A DNA stretch of 64,000 bases from Vagococcus carniphilus (GTDB taxonomy: Bacteria; Bacillota; Bacilli; Lactobacillales; Vagococcaceae): NCBI RefSeq assembly GCF_014397115.1, contig NZ_CP060720.1, positions 2,062,001 through 2,126,000 of the forward strand, given 5' to 3'. Made by a program: the position numbers and the translations under genes. The notes beneath the pieces are model-generated. The model saw only the letters and a list, made by a program, of their open reading frames with translations. It searched no databases and had not been told where the DNA came from. Shown in pieces: positions 17,839-27,843 of this stretch (positions within the stretch are counted from its first letter, which is position 1; every line of letters starts with the position of its first letter).

Positions 17839-19051
17839 AAATCTATTACTAAGTACTTTCCTTAGTTTAAAAGCACATAAATTAAGAGTTTTTCTAACAA
17901 TGGTTGGGATTATCATCGGTATTACTGCTGTTGTCATCGTTTCTGCTATTGGTGAAGGTATGAAACAAAGTAGTATGGAAGTACTAGAATCTGCTGATGC
18001 TGATACGGTTCGATTAATCTATAAAGTTGATATGGAAGACGACTCTGTTGCAGCTGAGAGTTCTTTTGATGAGTTTGCCTTCAATATGTCCGATTTGAAA
18101 ATGCTTCGAAAACTTGATGGCGTTGATAACATTTCTGCCGATTATGGTTTTGGCTTTGGTTATCAAGATGGTGTCACTTCAAATGTCTCCTTTTTTGAAT
18201 CCGGTAGCCAAGCTCAAGTTCAATCGTATCAAAAACCTGATGAAAACGTAACATTCGGCTCAGATTTTAAACCAGAAGATATGGATAGAAATAAAGTTAT
18301 CTTAGCGTATGATACGATGCTTGGTTTAAACATTAAGAAACCAAAAAATATTATTGGAAAAGCCATTGATATTGATGGCCAAAAATTCCAAGTAATTGGT
18401 GTTAAAAAGAAAATTAATATAGATGAAATGATTACTGATGGTTCTATTTATAATAGTGTCGTTCCTAAGAGAGCTTTTAATGAATTGACAAAAGATAAAC
18501 CTATCAATGCTATTAAACTCAAAGTTGCTAAAGGTGCTTCTCGTGAACAAGCAATTAGTCAGGCAAATACTTTATTAAAGGATTATCATCCTGAGTTAGT
18601 TGGAAATTTTGAAGAAGACCGTTCTAACGAAAAAATCAGACAACAAATGGAGCAAATGATTCAAGCTGTTGTGACTGGATTAATTTTCATCACAGCTATT
18701 TCTCTTTTAGTTGGTGGTATTGGCGTTATGAATATTATGTACGTTTCTGTTTCTGAAAGAAAACGAGAAATTGGTATTAGACGAGCTATTGGTGCTAAAC
18801 CCTCTAATATCTTGATTCAATTTTTACTTGAAGCTGCCTTCATCACTTTAATCGGTGGTGTTATTGGTGTCTTACTGGGCGCTGGTATTGCGAATCTAAT
18901 TTCTAGTCTCATTCCAAACGTCAAGGCGATTGTTAGTCCACAGATGGCTCTGTTATCTGCTAGCATATCTGCTGGTATCGGACTTATATTTGGTGTTATT
19001 CCTGCGATTAATGCCGCTAAAATGGATCCAATTAAAGCTATTTATCAATAA
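17831..19051 (+). CDS. ABC exporter permease (YknZ/MacB FtsX type)
   Basis: 406 aa. Four membrane segments: one N-terminal (TMVGIIIGITAVVIVSAIG) and three C-terminal, the last two around ITLIGGVIGVLLGAGIANLI and MALLSASISAGIGLIFGVI. Between them is a large extracellular MacB-periplasmic-core-like domain (residues about 45-270). The conserved segment ERKREIGIRRAIGAKPSNI is the ATPase coupling loop. Third gene of the exporter operon, ended by a strong terminator. Confidence 0.93.
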   Translation: MLKNLLLSTFLSLKAHKLRVFLTMVGIIIGITAVVIVSAIGEGMKQSSMEVLESADADTVRLIYKVDMEDDSVAAESSFDEFAFNMSDLKMLRKLDGVDNISADYGFGFGYQDGVTSNVSFFESGSQAQVQSYQKPDENVTFGSDFKPEDMDRNKVILAYDTMLGLNIKKPKNIIGKAIDIDGQKFQVIGVKKKINIDEMITDGSIYNSVVPKRAFNELTKDKPINAIKLKVAKGASREQAISQANTLLKDYHPELVGNFEEDRSNEKIRQQMEQMIQAVVTGLIFITAISLLVGGIGVMNIMYVSVSERKREIGIRRAIGAKPSNILIQFLLEAAFITLIGGVIGVLLGAGIANLISSLIPNVKAIVSPQMALLSASISAGIGLIFGVIPAINAAKMDPIKAIYQ

Positions 19052-19060
19052 TAGACAAAG

Positions 19061-19098
19061 AAAAAGGAAAACATCTTCAAAATGTTTTCCTTTTTTGT
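19061..19098 (+). terminator. Exporter operon terminator
   Basis: AAAGGAAAACAT (19063-19074) pairs with ATGTTTTCCTTT (19082-19093), followed by more T. Confidence 0.85.
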
Positions 19099-19137
19099 TG
19101 TTCTAAAACTTTCTAATATTCAGTTTAGAATTTATAG

Positions 19138-19239
19138 CTAATCTTTTTCTACCTGTTTAGGCTTTAATTTAATCATCACAACTAAATTTAATAGAAGAAT
19201 CGCTACAAGGGCAAAATAGCCCATTAAAAAATATGACAT
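19138..19239 (-). CDS. 33-aa single-span membrane peptide
   Basis: Short gene with ATG at 19239 and TAG at 19138-19140, inside an otherwise empty 410-bp gap. The peptide begins MSYFLMGYFALVAILLL, has one membrane span (about residues 4-23) and ends in a basic tail (KLKPKQVEKD). GGGGAGGGG lies about 6 nt before the ATG. Upstream on the minus strand there is a -10 (TATAAT) and a hairpin leader. Not recognised; it resembles small regulatory membrane peptides in layout only. It could still be a chance ORF. Confidence 0.5.
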   Translation of the reverse strand: MSYFLMGYFALVAILLLNLVVMIKLKPKQVEKD

Positions 19240-19284
19240 AGAGTTCCCCTCCCCTATTTCCTTGCTGCTTAAATGTTCCCCTAT

Positions 19285-19351
19285 ACCGAGTTTAATTCAT
19301 TAAATCTATCGGCTAATAGTCATTTTTTATGAATTAACAAGCAACTCAGGT
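19285..19351 (-). promoter_or_regulatory. Hairpin leader upstream of the 33-aa peptide
   Basis: Two stacked helices: outer ACCTGAGTT/AACTCGGT (19343-19351 with 19285-19292, one bulge), inner TTAATTCAT/ATGAATTAA (19329-19337 with 19292-19300). A TATAAT at 19361-19366 (minus strand) would start the transcript at about 19354, so the hairpin sits at the very 5' end of an mRNA leader of about 115 nt. Confidence 0.45.
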
Positions 19352-19425
19352 AACTAATATATTATACTTTTTATAGAAAGTAAAAAAAAATGCTCAGTTT
19401 TCTTGAAAATTTCTGAAATAAAAAA

Positions 19426-19450
19426 AGAGAAATGTTATTAGCATCTCTCT
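19426..19450 (-). terminator. Terminator of the DUF1846 gene
   Basis: On the minus strand AGAGAgATG pairs with CATtTCTCT, followed by a run of seven or more T. Confidence 0.7.
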
Positions 19451-19462
19451 TTCTATCAATAA

Positions 19463-20983
19463 TTAAATATAAAATAAGTTTTCTGATGAAAAGATTGGAT
19501 CACTTGTAATATCCATTCCTAAACGTTTCAAAATTTGTTCATCATCTTTATTCAACATAACTGTTGAATGTGCTTGCGTTCCTTCTAAATCAGAAAGTTT
19601 CTCATAAGCTATCTGAGCTGTTGGGTTAGTTACTGCGCTAATTGATAGGGCAATTAAAACCTCATTCGCATTTAAAGCAGTAATTTTACTATGTAAATCC
19701 ACATCTTTCATCTTACGAATTGTTTCTAAAATAACTGGTGATAACAATAATATCTCATCTGAAATATTAGCTAAATACTTAATAGAATTTAGTATAGCTG
19801 CCGCTGATGAATCCATTAAGTCTGTCGAACGACCTGTGATGATTTTACCATCCGGTAACTCAAATGCCATAACAGAAGCAGGAGTGATATTAATATCCAA
19901 ACCTGTTTCTTTTTTCTTCAAACGACCTGCATATTCTCTAGCAGGGACAACTGGACGACGGTCTTCTTTCTTCAACTCCATCTCTTCCATAATCATTTGG
20001 ATTCGGTTAACTACTTCTTCATCTACCATACCACGCTTGAAGAAACACTCTGTATCAAAACAACGTCTGATAATTTCTTCTTTAGAAGCTTCTTTAATAA
20101 CTTCATCATCTGTGATACCAAAACCAACTCGGTTAACCCCCATATCAGTAGGCGATTTAAAAACAGATTCTTTATTCGTAATTCTTTCGATAATTCTTTT
20201 AATTACCGGGAACGTTTCAATGTCTCTATTATAGTTAACAGAAACAACACCATAAGCCTCATAATGATAAGAATCAATCATATTAACATCTTTTAAATCA
20301 ACTGTCGCTGCTTCATAGGCAATGTTTAAAGGATGTTTTAAGGGAATATTCCATACAGGGAACGTTTCAAATTTTGAGTAACCTGCAACTCTTCCAAGCT
20401 TACTTTCATGATAAATTTGACTTAAACTCGTTGCCAATTTTCCACTACCAGCACCAGGAGCTGTTACTACAACAATTGGTTTAGTTGTTGGAATATAAGG
20501 GTTTTTTCCAAAACCTTCATCACTTACTATTTGATCAATATTATAAGGATATCCTTCAATGGCTTCATGGGTATAAACTTTGATATTTCTTTTTTCTAGC
20601 TTATTAATAAAAACTTTTGTAGCTGGTTGACCACTGTAGCGCGTAATCAGGACACTGTTTACTTTTAAACCGTACTCAGTAAATTCATCAATTGATTTTA
20701 AAATATCCATGTCGTAGGTAATACCGTAGTCTCCACGGATTTTATTTCTTTCAATATCACCAGCATAGGCACAAATAATAACTTCTGCTTTATCTTTTAA
20801 TTTTTGTAGAATTTTAATTTTGGAGTCTTCATCAAAACCAGGTAAAACACGTTTAGCATGTTTATCGCCGATTAATTTACCACCAAATTCCAGGTACAAT
20901 TTGTCGTAATCATTTACTCTTTCTAGAATATACTTCGATTGCTCTTCAATATACTTTTGAGAATCAAATCCTATTTTTTTCAT
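19463..20983 (-). CDS. DUF1846 (UPF0371) protein
   Basis: 506 aa, full length for the DUF1846 family. The start [20 protein letters not shown] and the P-loop-like [20 protein letters not shown] (about residue 172) suggest nucleotide binding. Conserved blocks include [20 protein letters not shown] and [13 protein letters not shown]. It is cytosolic, common in Lactobacillales and Clostridia, and its function is not established. GGAGGG lies 6 nt before the ATG. Monocistronic. Confidence 0.92.
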   Translation of the reverse strand: MKKIGFDSQKYIEEQSKYILERVNDYDKLYLEFGGKLIGDKHAKRVLPGFDEDSKIKILQKLKDKAEVIICAYAGDIERNKIRGDYGITYDMDILKSIDEFTEYGLKVNSVLITRYSGQPATKVFINKLEKRNIKVYTHEAIEGYPYNIDQIVSDEGFGKNPYIPTTKPIVVVTAPGAGSGKLATSLSQIYHESKLGRVAGYSKFETFPVWNIPLKHPLNIAYEAATVDLKDVNMIDSYHYEAYGVVSVNYNRDIETFPVIKRIIERITNKESVFKSPTDMGVNRVGFGITDDEVIKEASKEEIIRRCFDTECFFKRGMVDEEVVNRIQMIMEEMELKKEDRRPVVPAREYAGRLKKKETGLDINITPASVMAFELPDGKIITGRSTDLMDSSAAAILNSIKYLANISDEILLLSPVILETIRKMKDVDLHSKITALNANEVLIALSISAVTNPTAQIAYEKLSDLEGTQAHSTVMLNKDDEQILKRLGMDITSDPIFSSENLFYI

Positions 20984-21226
20984 GATGATCCCTCCATTAA
21001 ATTATCTGACAAGTTATTATAAATTAAAATAGTTACGGTGCCAATATGAAACTTTCAATATTTACACTCTACCCACTAGCTTATCATAAAAAAATCATGA
21101 ATTCATTTATTTTTACTTGTTAAAACCAGAAAATTATAATGAGAAATGTTAAAATTTTAAAACCTTTGTTATTGATTAGTGTTACAATAGTATTAGATTT
21201 AAAATAGTTAAAGGAGTGTTTTAAGA

Positions 21227-23014
21227 ATGGAAGTATCAGAACGCATTGCAGCATTACGAAAATTAATGGAGCAAAATGGTATCGATTACTACGTTGTTCC
21301 GACAGCTGACTATCATCAAAGTGAATATGTTGGCGAGCATTTCAAAGCAAGAGAATGGATCACTGGTTTCACTGGTTCAGCAGGAACAGCAATAATTGCC
21401 ATGAATGAAGCAGGACTTTGGACAGATGGTAGATATTTTATCGCTGCCGCACAACAATTAGAAGGTTCTGGTGTTGATTTATTCAAAATGGGTGAACCTG
21501 GTGTTCCAACAATTGTCGAATTTTTAAATGACAAAGTTCAAAAAGGACAAACAATTGGTTATGACGGACGTACAGTATCTATGGGAGACGGCTTGGTTTA
21601 TGAAGATATCGCTAAAAGTCATGAAGGCGCAATCAAATATGACGTTGATTTAATTGATGAATTATGGACTGATCGTCCCGAATTATCAAAAGAACCTGCT
21701 TTTCATTTAGAATCTAAGTATTCAGGTGAAGATACAGCCTCTAAATTAAAACGTCTACGTGAAAAAATGAGCAACCTAAATACTGATACTCATGTTTTAA
21801 CTTCACTAGATGATATTTGCTGGCTATTAAATATCCGTGGAAATGATATTGATTTCTTCCCAATGGTATTAACTTATGCAGTCGTTACTATGGATCAAGT
21901 TGAGCTATTCATCGATGAAACTAAATTGAATGATGAAATTAACGCTGATTTTGAAAAGAACAATGTAAATATCCATCCATATAACGATGTTTATGAATTT
22001 GTTAAATCATTTGACGCTTCTACTTCATTACTTGCTGACCCAGTAAGAATGAACTACGCTTTAATTAAAAACATTTCAGAAAAAACTGCTATTACTAAAG
22101 AAGTTAACCCTACTGTTATCTTCAAAGCAGTAAAAAATGAAACTGAAATCAAAAATATGAAGCAAGCTCAAATTAAAGACGGTGTTGCTCATACTAAATA
22201 CATGTATTGGTTAAAACATGAAGTTGGCAAAACAAAAATTACTGAATTGAGTGCAACAGATAAATTAGTTGCTCTAAGAAAAGAACAAGAAGGATATATT
22301 CGTCAAAGTTTCGCACCAATTACAGCTTACGGTGAACATGGAGCTATCGTTCATTACTCAGCATCTGAAGAAACAGATATTGAAGTCAAAAAAGGTTCAT
22401 TCTTGTTAAGTGATACCGGTGCAGGCTTCTATGAAGGTTCAACTGATATCACAAGAACTTTCGCTTTAGGTGAGGTTTCTGACGAGCTGAAAAGACATTA
22501 TACAATCACTTTAAGAAGTAATATCCAATTAGATAAAGCTGTATTCTTACAAGGAGTTAATGGAACAAACCTAGATGTCTTAGCTCGTATGCCATTCTGG
22601 CGTGAGAACTTAAACTACAATCATGGTACAGGTCATGGTGTTGGTTACTTACTAAACATCCATGAAGGACCAAGTGGCTTCCGTTGGCAATATCGCCCAG
22701 GTGAATCTCATGAATTAGTAGAAGGAATGGTTCTTACAAATGAACCAGGTGTTTACATTCAAGATTCTCATGGTGTTCGTCTTGAGAATGAATTACTTGT
22801 TATAAAAGATGTTAAAAATGAATATGGTCAATTCTTAAAATTTGAAACAATGTCATATGTTCCATTTGATATCGATGCTATCAATGTTGACATGTTGTTA
22901 GAAGAAGAAAAAGAATGGTTAAATGACTATCATGCTTTAGTTAACAAATTAATTGCTCCTCATTTAACAACTGAAGAACAAGCTTGGTTGAAAGAAATTA
23001 CAAAACCAATTTAA
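21227..23014 (+). CDS. pepP: Xaa-Pro aminopeptidase (M24B, long form)
   Basis: Removes N-terminal residues before proline. 595 aa, the three-domain long form (two creatinase-like N domains plus the pita-bread catalytic domain), as in eukaryotic XPNPEP1. Metal ligands are visible: two Asp in LSDTGAGFYEGSTDITRTF, His in NHGTGHGVGYLLNIHEGP, Glu in VLTNEPGVYI and Glu in GVRLENELLV. AAAGGAG precedes the ATG. Cytosolic and monocistronic, ending at a strong bidirectional terminator. Confidence 0.93.
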   Translation: MEVSERIAALRKLMEQNGIDYYVVPTADYHQSEYVGEHFKAREWITGFTGSAGTAIIAMNEAGLWTDGRYFIAAAQQLEGSGVDLFKMGEPGVPTIVEFLNDKVQKGQTIGYDGRTVSMGDGLVYEDIAKSHEGAIKYDVDLIDELWTDRPELSKEPAFHLESKYSGEDTASKLKRLREKMSNLNTDTHVLTSLDDICWLLNIRGNDIDFFPMVLTYAVVTMDQVELFIDETKLNDEINADFEKNNVNIHPYNDVYEFVKSFDASTSLLADPVRMNYALIKNISEKTAITKEVNPTVIFKAVKNETEIKNMKQAQIKDGVAHTKYMYWLKHEVGKTKITELSATDKLVALRKEQEGYIRQSFAPITAYGEHGAIVHYSASEETDIEVKKGSFLLSDTGAGFYEGSTDITRTFALGEVSDELKRHYTITLRSNIQLDKAVFLQGVNGTNLDVLARMPFWRENLNYNHGTGHGVGYLLNIHEGPSGFRWQYRPGESHELVEGMVLTNEPGVYIQDSHGVRLENELLVIKDVKNEYGQFLKFETMSYVPFDIDAINVDMLLEEEKEWLNDYHALVNKLIAPHLTTEEQAWLKEITKPI

Positions 23015-23026
23015 AAATAATAAATT

Positions 23027-23071
23027 AAAAATCTCGGCTCCTTCTTGAAAGAAGGAACCGAGATTTTTTTA
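23027..23071. terminator. Bidirectional terminator between pepP and tdh
   Basis: ATCTCGGcTCCTTC pairs with GAAGGAaCCGAGAT, with A and T runs on either side. Confidence 0.88.
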
Positions 23072-23075
23072 TTGA

Positions 23076-24035
23076 TTAAAGTTCATTAGCTAATTTAATT
23101 TTTAATTTTTCTAACATATCTTCAGTCATTTTATCCAGTGTATATTCAGGCTTAAATGTCCATTCTTCCCTAGCTGATTGGCAATCTAAAGAATCTGGCC
23201 AAGAATCTGCAATAGCTTGTAATTTAGGATTCACATCATAAGTCATTGTAAATTCAGGCATAATTTTTTGGATACTAGCTTTAATTTCTTCTGGCTCAAA
23301 TGACATAGCAGAAATATTAAATGCGTTACGGTGTTTCAATTGACTTTCTGGCACTTCCATCAATTGAACAATTGCATTAATCGCATCTGGCATATACATC
23401 ATATCCATGTAAGTACCTTCTCCAATTGGACTAACATAAGAACCTTTTTTAAGTGCTTCATAATAAATTTCAACAGCGTAGTCAGTTGTTCCGCCACCTG
23501 GTAGTGTGTCGTAAGAAATTAAACCAGGGAAACGCACACCTCTTGTGTCAACGCCAAATTTATCATGATAGTAATCACAAAGTAATTCTCCAGCTACTTT
23601 TGTGATACCATACATTGTTTTTGGACGTTGTAATGTATCTTGAGGTGTATCTTTTTTAGGTGTTTCAGGACCAAATGCCCCAATTGAGCTTGGTGTAAAG
23701 AATTGTAAATCTAATTTTCTAGCTACTTCTAATGCATTTGTTAAACCTGTCATGTTAATATGCCAAGCTACTTGCGGTTTATCTTCTGCAACAGAAGACA
23801 ATAGAGAAGCTAAATGAATAATTGTATCTGCTTTAAACTCGCTTGCTAGTTCAAACATTCTATCTTCATCAAGAACATCTAAAACTTCAAACAAGCCAGT
23901 ATTAACAACTGGATGATCTTCTGGCTTTCTAATATCTGTTGCTAAAACATTATCAATACCTTTGTCTTTTCTTAAACGGTTCACTAACTCTGAACCAATT
24001 TGACCTAAACAGCCCGTTACAACAATTCGATTCAT
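23076..24035 (-). CDS. L-threonine 3-dehydrogenase, SDR/epimerase type
   Basis: Oxidises threonine to 2-amino-3-ketobutyrate with NAD+. 319 aa, Rossmann fold: GCLGQIGSELVNRLR near residue 8, catalytic Ser in FTPSSIGAFGPE, and Tyr/Lys in MYGITKVAGE. This is the short-chain form of the enzyme, related to UDP-galactose epimerase, not the zinc-dependent E. coli Tdh. Assignment rests on the fold and on the kbl gene 38 bp upstream in the same operon. AAGGTGG precedes the ATG. Confidence 0.9.
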   Translation of the reverse strand: MNRIVVTGCLGQIGSELVNRLRKDKGIDNVLATDIRKPEDHPVVNTGLFEVLDVLDEDRMFELASEFKADTIIHLASLLSSVAEDKPQVAWHINMTGLTNALEVARKLDLQFFTPSSIGAFGPETPKKDTPQDTLQRPKTMYGITKVAGELLCDYYHDKFGVDTRGVRFPGLISYDTLPGGGTTDYAVEIYYEALKKGSYVSPIGEGTYMDMMYMPDAINAIVQLMEVPESQLKHRNAFNISAMSFEPEEIKASIQKIMPEFTMTYDVNPKLQAIADSWPDSLDCQSAREEWTFKPEYTLDKMTEDMLEKLKIKLANEL

Positions 24036-24073
24036 TATAATCCACCTTTACAAAATATTAGTTATTAAAATTT

Positions 24074-25270
24074 TTAAATAATATTCATTTCCTTACCAAC
24101 TTTTTCATATACCTTAATTGCTTTATCTAACATCTCTTTTGTATGAGCTGCTGTTGGCATATTTCTAACACGACCTGTTCCAAGTGGCACTGTTGGGAAC
24201 ACGATTGGTTTAACGTAAACACCATTTTCAATTAATTTTCTAGAGAACTCTTGAGCAACTTTTTCGTCTCCTAAAATAACTGGTGTAATTGGTGTTTCAG
24301 AATGACCTATATCATAACCAATTTTTTGTAATTCTTCTTTGAAATAGTTAGCATTTTCCCATAAACGATCTACGTAGCTTGAGTCAGTTTCCATTAAATC
24401 AATTGCTTTGATAACTGCTGCTGAAGCTCCTGGTGTTAATGATGTAGAGAAAAGGAATGGTCTTGCTTGTGATTTCAACCAATCAATTAATTTTTGAGAG
24501 CCGGCAACATATCCTCCAACAACTCCTAAAGCTTTAGATAAAGTACCCATTTGGAAATCTACTTTATGGGATAATCCAAACTCTTTTACAGTACCTGCTC
24601 CGCCACCTAAAACGCCAGAACCATGAGCATCATCAACATAGACGATTAAGTTATATTTTTCAGCAATTTCCATGATTTCAGTCATTTTAGCAACGTCTCC
24701 GTCCATAGAAAAGACTCCATCTGTAATATACATAACTTTTTTATAAAGACCGCTTTCAACAGCCTCTTTAGCTTTTTCTTCTAAATCTTTCATATCAGAA
24801 TGGTTCACACGAATAATTTTTGCACGAGACAAACGACAACCATCAATAATAGATGCATGGTTTAAACTATCTGAAAGAATAGCGTCATCCTTATTCATTA
24901 CAGCAGAAATAGCTCCCATGTTACAGTTGAATCCTGATTGGAAAGCAATTGCTGCTTCAGTTCCTTTAAATTTAGCTAATTTTTCTTCTAACTCACGGTG
25001 AATAGATAAAGTTCCGTTAATTGTTCTAACAGCCCCTGCTCCTACACCATATTTTTCTGTTGCTTCATTAGCTGCTTTAATTAACTCAGGGTGTGTAGCA
25101 AAACCTAGGTAATTATTTGATGCTAAGTTAATTTTTTCTTCCCCATTAATCTCAATTAAAGGACCATTAGCGCCATCTAAAACATCGATAGTCGAATATA
25201 ATCCTTTCGATTTTAGGTCTTCTAATCCTTCATCTAAAAATTTTTCCAAACTTGGACTCATATAACTCAT
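24074..25270 (-). CDS. kbl: Glycine C-acetyltransferase (2-amino-3-ketobutyrate CoA ligase)
   Basis: PLP enzyme that splits 2-amino-3-ketobutyrate with CoA into glycine and acetyl-CoA. About 398 aa. The PLP-Lys motif is in [19 protein letters not shown], and [12 protein letters not shown] supplies the PLP-contacting Asp and His. ATG at 25270 is chosen because AGGAGG is 9 nt upstream; a TTG two codons earlier is too close. With tdh it turns threonine into glycine plus acetyl-CoA. A cre site overlaps its promoter, which suggests CcpA repression on preferred sugars. Confidence 0.93.
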   Translation of the reverse strand: MSYMSPSLEKFLDEGLEDLKSKGLYSTIDVLDGANGPLIEINGEEKINLASNNYLGFATHPELIKAANEATEKYGVGAGAVRTINGTLSIHRELEEKLAKFKGTEAAIAFQSGFNCNMGAISAVMNKDDAILSDSLNHASIIDGCRLSRAKIIRVNHSDMKDLEEKAKEAVESGLYKKVMYITDGVFSMDGDVAKMTEIMEIAEKYNLIVYVDDAHGSGVLGGGAGTVKEFGLSHKVDFQMGTLSKALGVVGGYVAGSQKLIDWLKSQARPFLFSTSLTPGASAAVIKAIDLMETDSSYVDRLWENANYFKEELQKIGYDIGHSETPITPVILGDEKVAQEFSRKLIENGVYVKPIVFPTVPLGTGRVRNMPTAAHTKEMLDKAIKVYEKVGKEMNII

Positions 25271-25301
25271 ATACAAATACCTCCTGATATTTTATAAATC
25301 T

Positions 25302-25307
25302 ATTATA
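25302..25307 (-). promoter_or_regulatory. -10 box of the kbl-tdh promoter
   Basis: TATAAT on the minus strand, 32 bp from the start codon. No clear -35; the best candidate (TTGAAA) is 20 bp away and overlaps the cre site. Confidence 0.55.
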
Positions 25308-25318
25308 TCAGTTTTTTT

Positions 25319-25332
25319 CGGAAACGATTTCA
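25319..25332. promoter_or_regulatory. cre (CcpA) site on the kbl-tdh promoter
   Basis: CGGAAACGATTTCA matches the cre consensus WGNAARCGNWWWCA except at the first base. It lies just upstream of the -10. Confidence 0.7.
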
Positions 25333-25388
25333 AAAAAAAGACATTTCTAGTAGAACTCTCATGATTGCTTCGTTTTTTTAATCACAAT

Positions 25389-25428
25389 ATTAAAACCCTC
25401 TCAATTTCACCTAAATTAAAAGGGTTAT
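25389..25428 (-). terminator. Possible pyrG terminator
   Basis: On the minus strand AACCCTTTTAATTT can pair with AAATTGAGAGGGTT, followed by a short, imperfect T run. Weak. Confidence 0.4.
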
Positions 25429-25437
25429 TTATTATCT

Positions 25438-27036
25438 TTATTTCATAAGACTCGCTTTAATAAATCCTGTAAATAACTGTTGCGGGCGATTAGGTCTCGA
25501 AATTAATTCCGGATGAAATTGAGAAGCAACAAAGAATTTTTTATCTGTCAATTCAATAATTTCAACAAGGTTTCCATCTGGTGAAAGGCCTGAGAACGTT
25601 AAACCTTTTTTCTCAAAAATGTCACGATAAGCGTTATTAAATTCATAACGATGGCGATGTCTTTCTTCTACAACTACTTGATTTTCATATGATTCAGCTG
25701 CTTTAGTTCCTTTTTTTAAATGGCAAGGATACAAACCTAATCTTAATGTTCCTCCCATATTCTCCACATTTTCTTGTTCTTTCATTAAATCAATTATTTT
25801 ATGAGTTGCTTCAGGTGAAGTTTCACCAGAAGTCGCCTCTTTTAAGCCAACCACATTTCTAGCAAATTCAACACAAGCTAGTTGCATCCCTAGACATATT
25901 CCTAAAAACGGAATATCATTTTCTCTTGCGTATTTGATTGCTTCAATTTTACCTTCTAATCCGCGATCTCCGAAACCTCCTGGCACTAAAATTCCATCTA
26001 CATCTTCTAAATAATCTTTAATTGTTTCTTTAGTCACTTCTTCTGATTGAATCCACTTAATTTCAATATCCGTTTGAAAAGGATACCCAGCATGCTTCAG
26101 TGCTTCAACAACTGAAATATAAGCATCAGGAAGTTCAACATACTTACCAACTAATCCAATTTTGACTATTTTACTTAAAGTTAAAACTTGTTGTTCCAAT
26201 TTTTTCCACTCAGTCATATCAGCTACTGGAGCGTCTATATTTAAATAATCACATACTATTTGATCCATTTGTTGAGCTTCTAAATTTAGAGGTATTGAAT
26301 AGAGTGTGTCAACATCTCGAGATTCTATAACGGCCCTTTTTGGAACATCACAAAATTGTGCTAATTTTTCTTTAATGCCTTCTGAAACTTCCTCTTCAGT
26401 TCTAACCACTAAAATATTGGGTTGAATTCCTAGGCTTCTTAATTCCTTCACACTATGTTGTGTAGGTTTCGTCTTCATTTCGCCCGCTGCTTTTAAATAA
26501 GGAATTAATGTTGTATGAATATATAAAACATTCTCTTGACCGACATCTGCTTTCATCTGCCTTAAAGCTTCTAAAAATGGTAATGATTCAATATCTCCAA
26601 CGGTTCCACCAACTTCAGTAATAATGATATCTGAATCCGTTGTACTAGCTGCGCGCATGATCTTTTCTTTGATTTCATTTGTCACATGCGGAATAACTTG
26701 AACAGTTGCACCAAGATACTCCCCTTTTCTTTCTTTTTGAATGACTTCAGAATAAATTTTTCCTGTGGTTACATTAGAATATTGATTTAAGTTAATATCA
26801 ATAAAACGTTCATAATGACCTAAATCTAAATCTGTCTCTGCGCCATCATCCGTTACGAATACTTCTCCATGCTGATACGGGCTCATTGTCCCAGGATCAA
26901 CATTAATATACGGATCAAACTTTTGAATCGTTACTTTAAGTCCACGATTTTTTAAAAGTCTTCCTAATGATGCTGCAACAATCCCCTTACCAATCGATGA
27001 TACTACGCCACCTGTTACAAAAATGTATTTTGTCAT
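25438..27036 (-). CDS. pyrG: CTP synthase
   Basis: ATP- and glutamine-dependent amination of UTP to CTP. 532 aa. The N-terminal synthase domain begins [18 protein letters not shown] and has [20 protein letters not shown]. The C-terminal class I glutamine amidotransferase domain has the catalytic Cys in [14 protein letters not shown] and the His-x-Glu in [16 protein letters not shown] lies upstream of the ATG. Regulated by the attenuator in its leader. Confidence 0.98.
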   Translation of the reverse strand: MTKYIFVTGGVVSSIGKGIVAASLGRLLKNRGLKVTIQKFDPYINVDPGTMSPYQHGEVFVTDDGAETDLDLGHYERFIDINLNQYSNVTTGKIYSEVIQKERKGEYLGATVQVIPHVTNEIKEKIMRAASTTDSDIIITEVGGTVGDIESLPFLEALRQMKADVGQENVLYIHTTLIPYLKAAGEMKTKPTQHSVKELRSLGIQPNILVVRTEEEVSEGIKEKLAQFCDVPKRAVIESRDVDTLYSIPLNLEAQQMDQIVCDYLNIDAPVADMTEWKKLEQQVLTLSKIVKIGLVGKYVELPDAYISVVEALKHAGYPFQTDIEIKWIQSEEVTKETIKDYLEDVDGILVPGGFGDRGLEGKIEAIKYARENDIPFLGICLGMQLACVEFARNVVGLKEATSGETSPEATHKIIDLMKEQENVENMGGTLRLGLYPCHLKKGTKAAESYENQVVVEERHRHRYEFNNAYRDIFEKKGLTFSGLSPDGNLVEIIELTDKKFFVASQFHPELISRPNRPQQLFTGFIKASLMK

Positions 27037-27075
27037 AAGTCATTCCCTCTTTCTATTGTTTGGGAAAGGCTCTCG

Positions 27076-27157
27076 AAATAAGAAAAAGCTCCCCTATTCC
27101 ATTTAGAATAAGGGAGCTGATAAACTATCCATTTCTGTCCCTTTTTCAAGGGTGCCC
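27076..27157 (-). promoter_or_regulatory. pyrG CTP-sensing leader attenuator
   Basis: On the minus strand the transcript should begin GGGC (27157-27154), the start that allows reiterative G addition when CTP is scarce. About 40 nt later a hairpin AGCTCCCTTATTC (27106-27118) with GAATAGGGGAGCT (27087-27099), then TTTTTC, is a terminator. Its CUCCC strand can pair with an added poly-G 5' end, as known for Bacillus and Lactococcus pyrG. Confidence 0.85.
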
Positions 27158-27164
27158 ATTAAGA

Positions 27165-27193
27165 ATTTTACAAAACCTGAAAATAAATGTCAA
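27165..27193 (-). promoter_or_regulatory. pyrG promoter
   Basis: On the minus strand TTGACA (27188-27193), 17 bp, TAAAAT (27165-27170), then 7 nt to the GGGC start. Confidence 0.85.
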
Positions 27194-27278
27194 ACAATAA
27201 CACAAATAAAACATTAGTTTTTTTATTTACCATTTAATGAGTTATACTTATTTTAAACTAAATAAAGGAGAATAAATA

Positions 27279-27800
27279 ATGAATTTACAAACTAAAAGGC
27301 TACAGCTTAGACCTATTGAAGCAAAAGATTTAAATGATTATTTTGAATTTTATCAACTAGATAGCGTTTGTCAATACCTTCCAAATGAACCATGGACACC
27401 TGAAAATAAAACAGAAAATTTTGAATCAACTTTATCTAGTACAAACTTAGAAAATGGTTCTAAACTTTTACTTTCCGTTATTTATCAAGAAAAAGCAATC
27501 GGTGTTATTTTCATCATGCCCGATGAAATGATTGATACTTTTGAAATTGGTTACGTATTTAATCCTACTTTTTCCAAGCAAGGTTTTGCTTTTGAAGCTG
27601 TTTCTGCTACATTTGATTACTTATTCCAAATTATTAAGGCTCACCGAGTATTCGCGAATCTAGATACACGTAACATTGCTTCAATGAAACTATGCGAAAA
27701 ATTAGGTATGAGACAAGAAGCTCACTATATGGAAGACTACTGGTTAAAAGGAGAATGGACTGATAGTTATATTTATGGCATTTTAAATAGAGAATGGTAA
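27279..27800 (+). CDS. GNAT N-acetyltransferase (RimJ/RimL type)
   Basis: 173-aa acetyl-CoA-dependent acetyltransferase with the Acetyltransf_3 layout: LQTKRLQLRPIEAKDLNDYF at the start, GYVFNPTFSKQGFAFEAV as the CoA-binding motif A, and FANLDTRNIASMKLCEKLGM near the C terminus. Relatives modify ribosomal proteins or small molecules; the substrate is unknown. AAAGGAG precedes the ATG. Single-gene unit, divergent from pyrG. Confidence 0.88.
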   Translation: MNLQTKRLQLRPIEAKDLNDYFEFYQLDSVCQYLPNEPWTPENKTENFESTLSSTNLENGSKLLLSVIYQEKAIGVIFIMPDEMIDTFEIGYVFNPTFSKQGFAFEAVSATFDYLFQIIKAHRVFANLDTRNIASMKLCEKLGMRQEAHYMEDYWLKGEWTDSYIYGILNREW

Positions 27801-27802
27801 AA

Positions 27803-27840
27803 AAAAGAAACTGTCGGTTTAAAAATCGACAGTTTCTTTG
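27803..27840. terminator. Bidirectional terminator between GNAT gene and pdhD
   Basis: AAAGAAACTGTCG (27804-27816) pairs with CGACAGTTTCTTT (27827-27839), with A and T runs on both sides. Ends both the GNAT gene and the pdh operon. Confidence 0.88.
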
Positions 27841-27843
27841 ATT

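Noticed and set aside
15891-19051. Bacteriocin cluster around the ABC exporter
   Set aside because: No precursor peptide, immunity or modification gene lies beside it; the three genes stand alone between terminators.
19836-20234. 132-codon open frame opposite the DUF1846 gene
   Set aside because: Antisense shadow of a conserved gene, no ribosome binding site or promoter.
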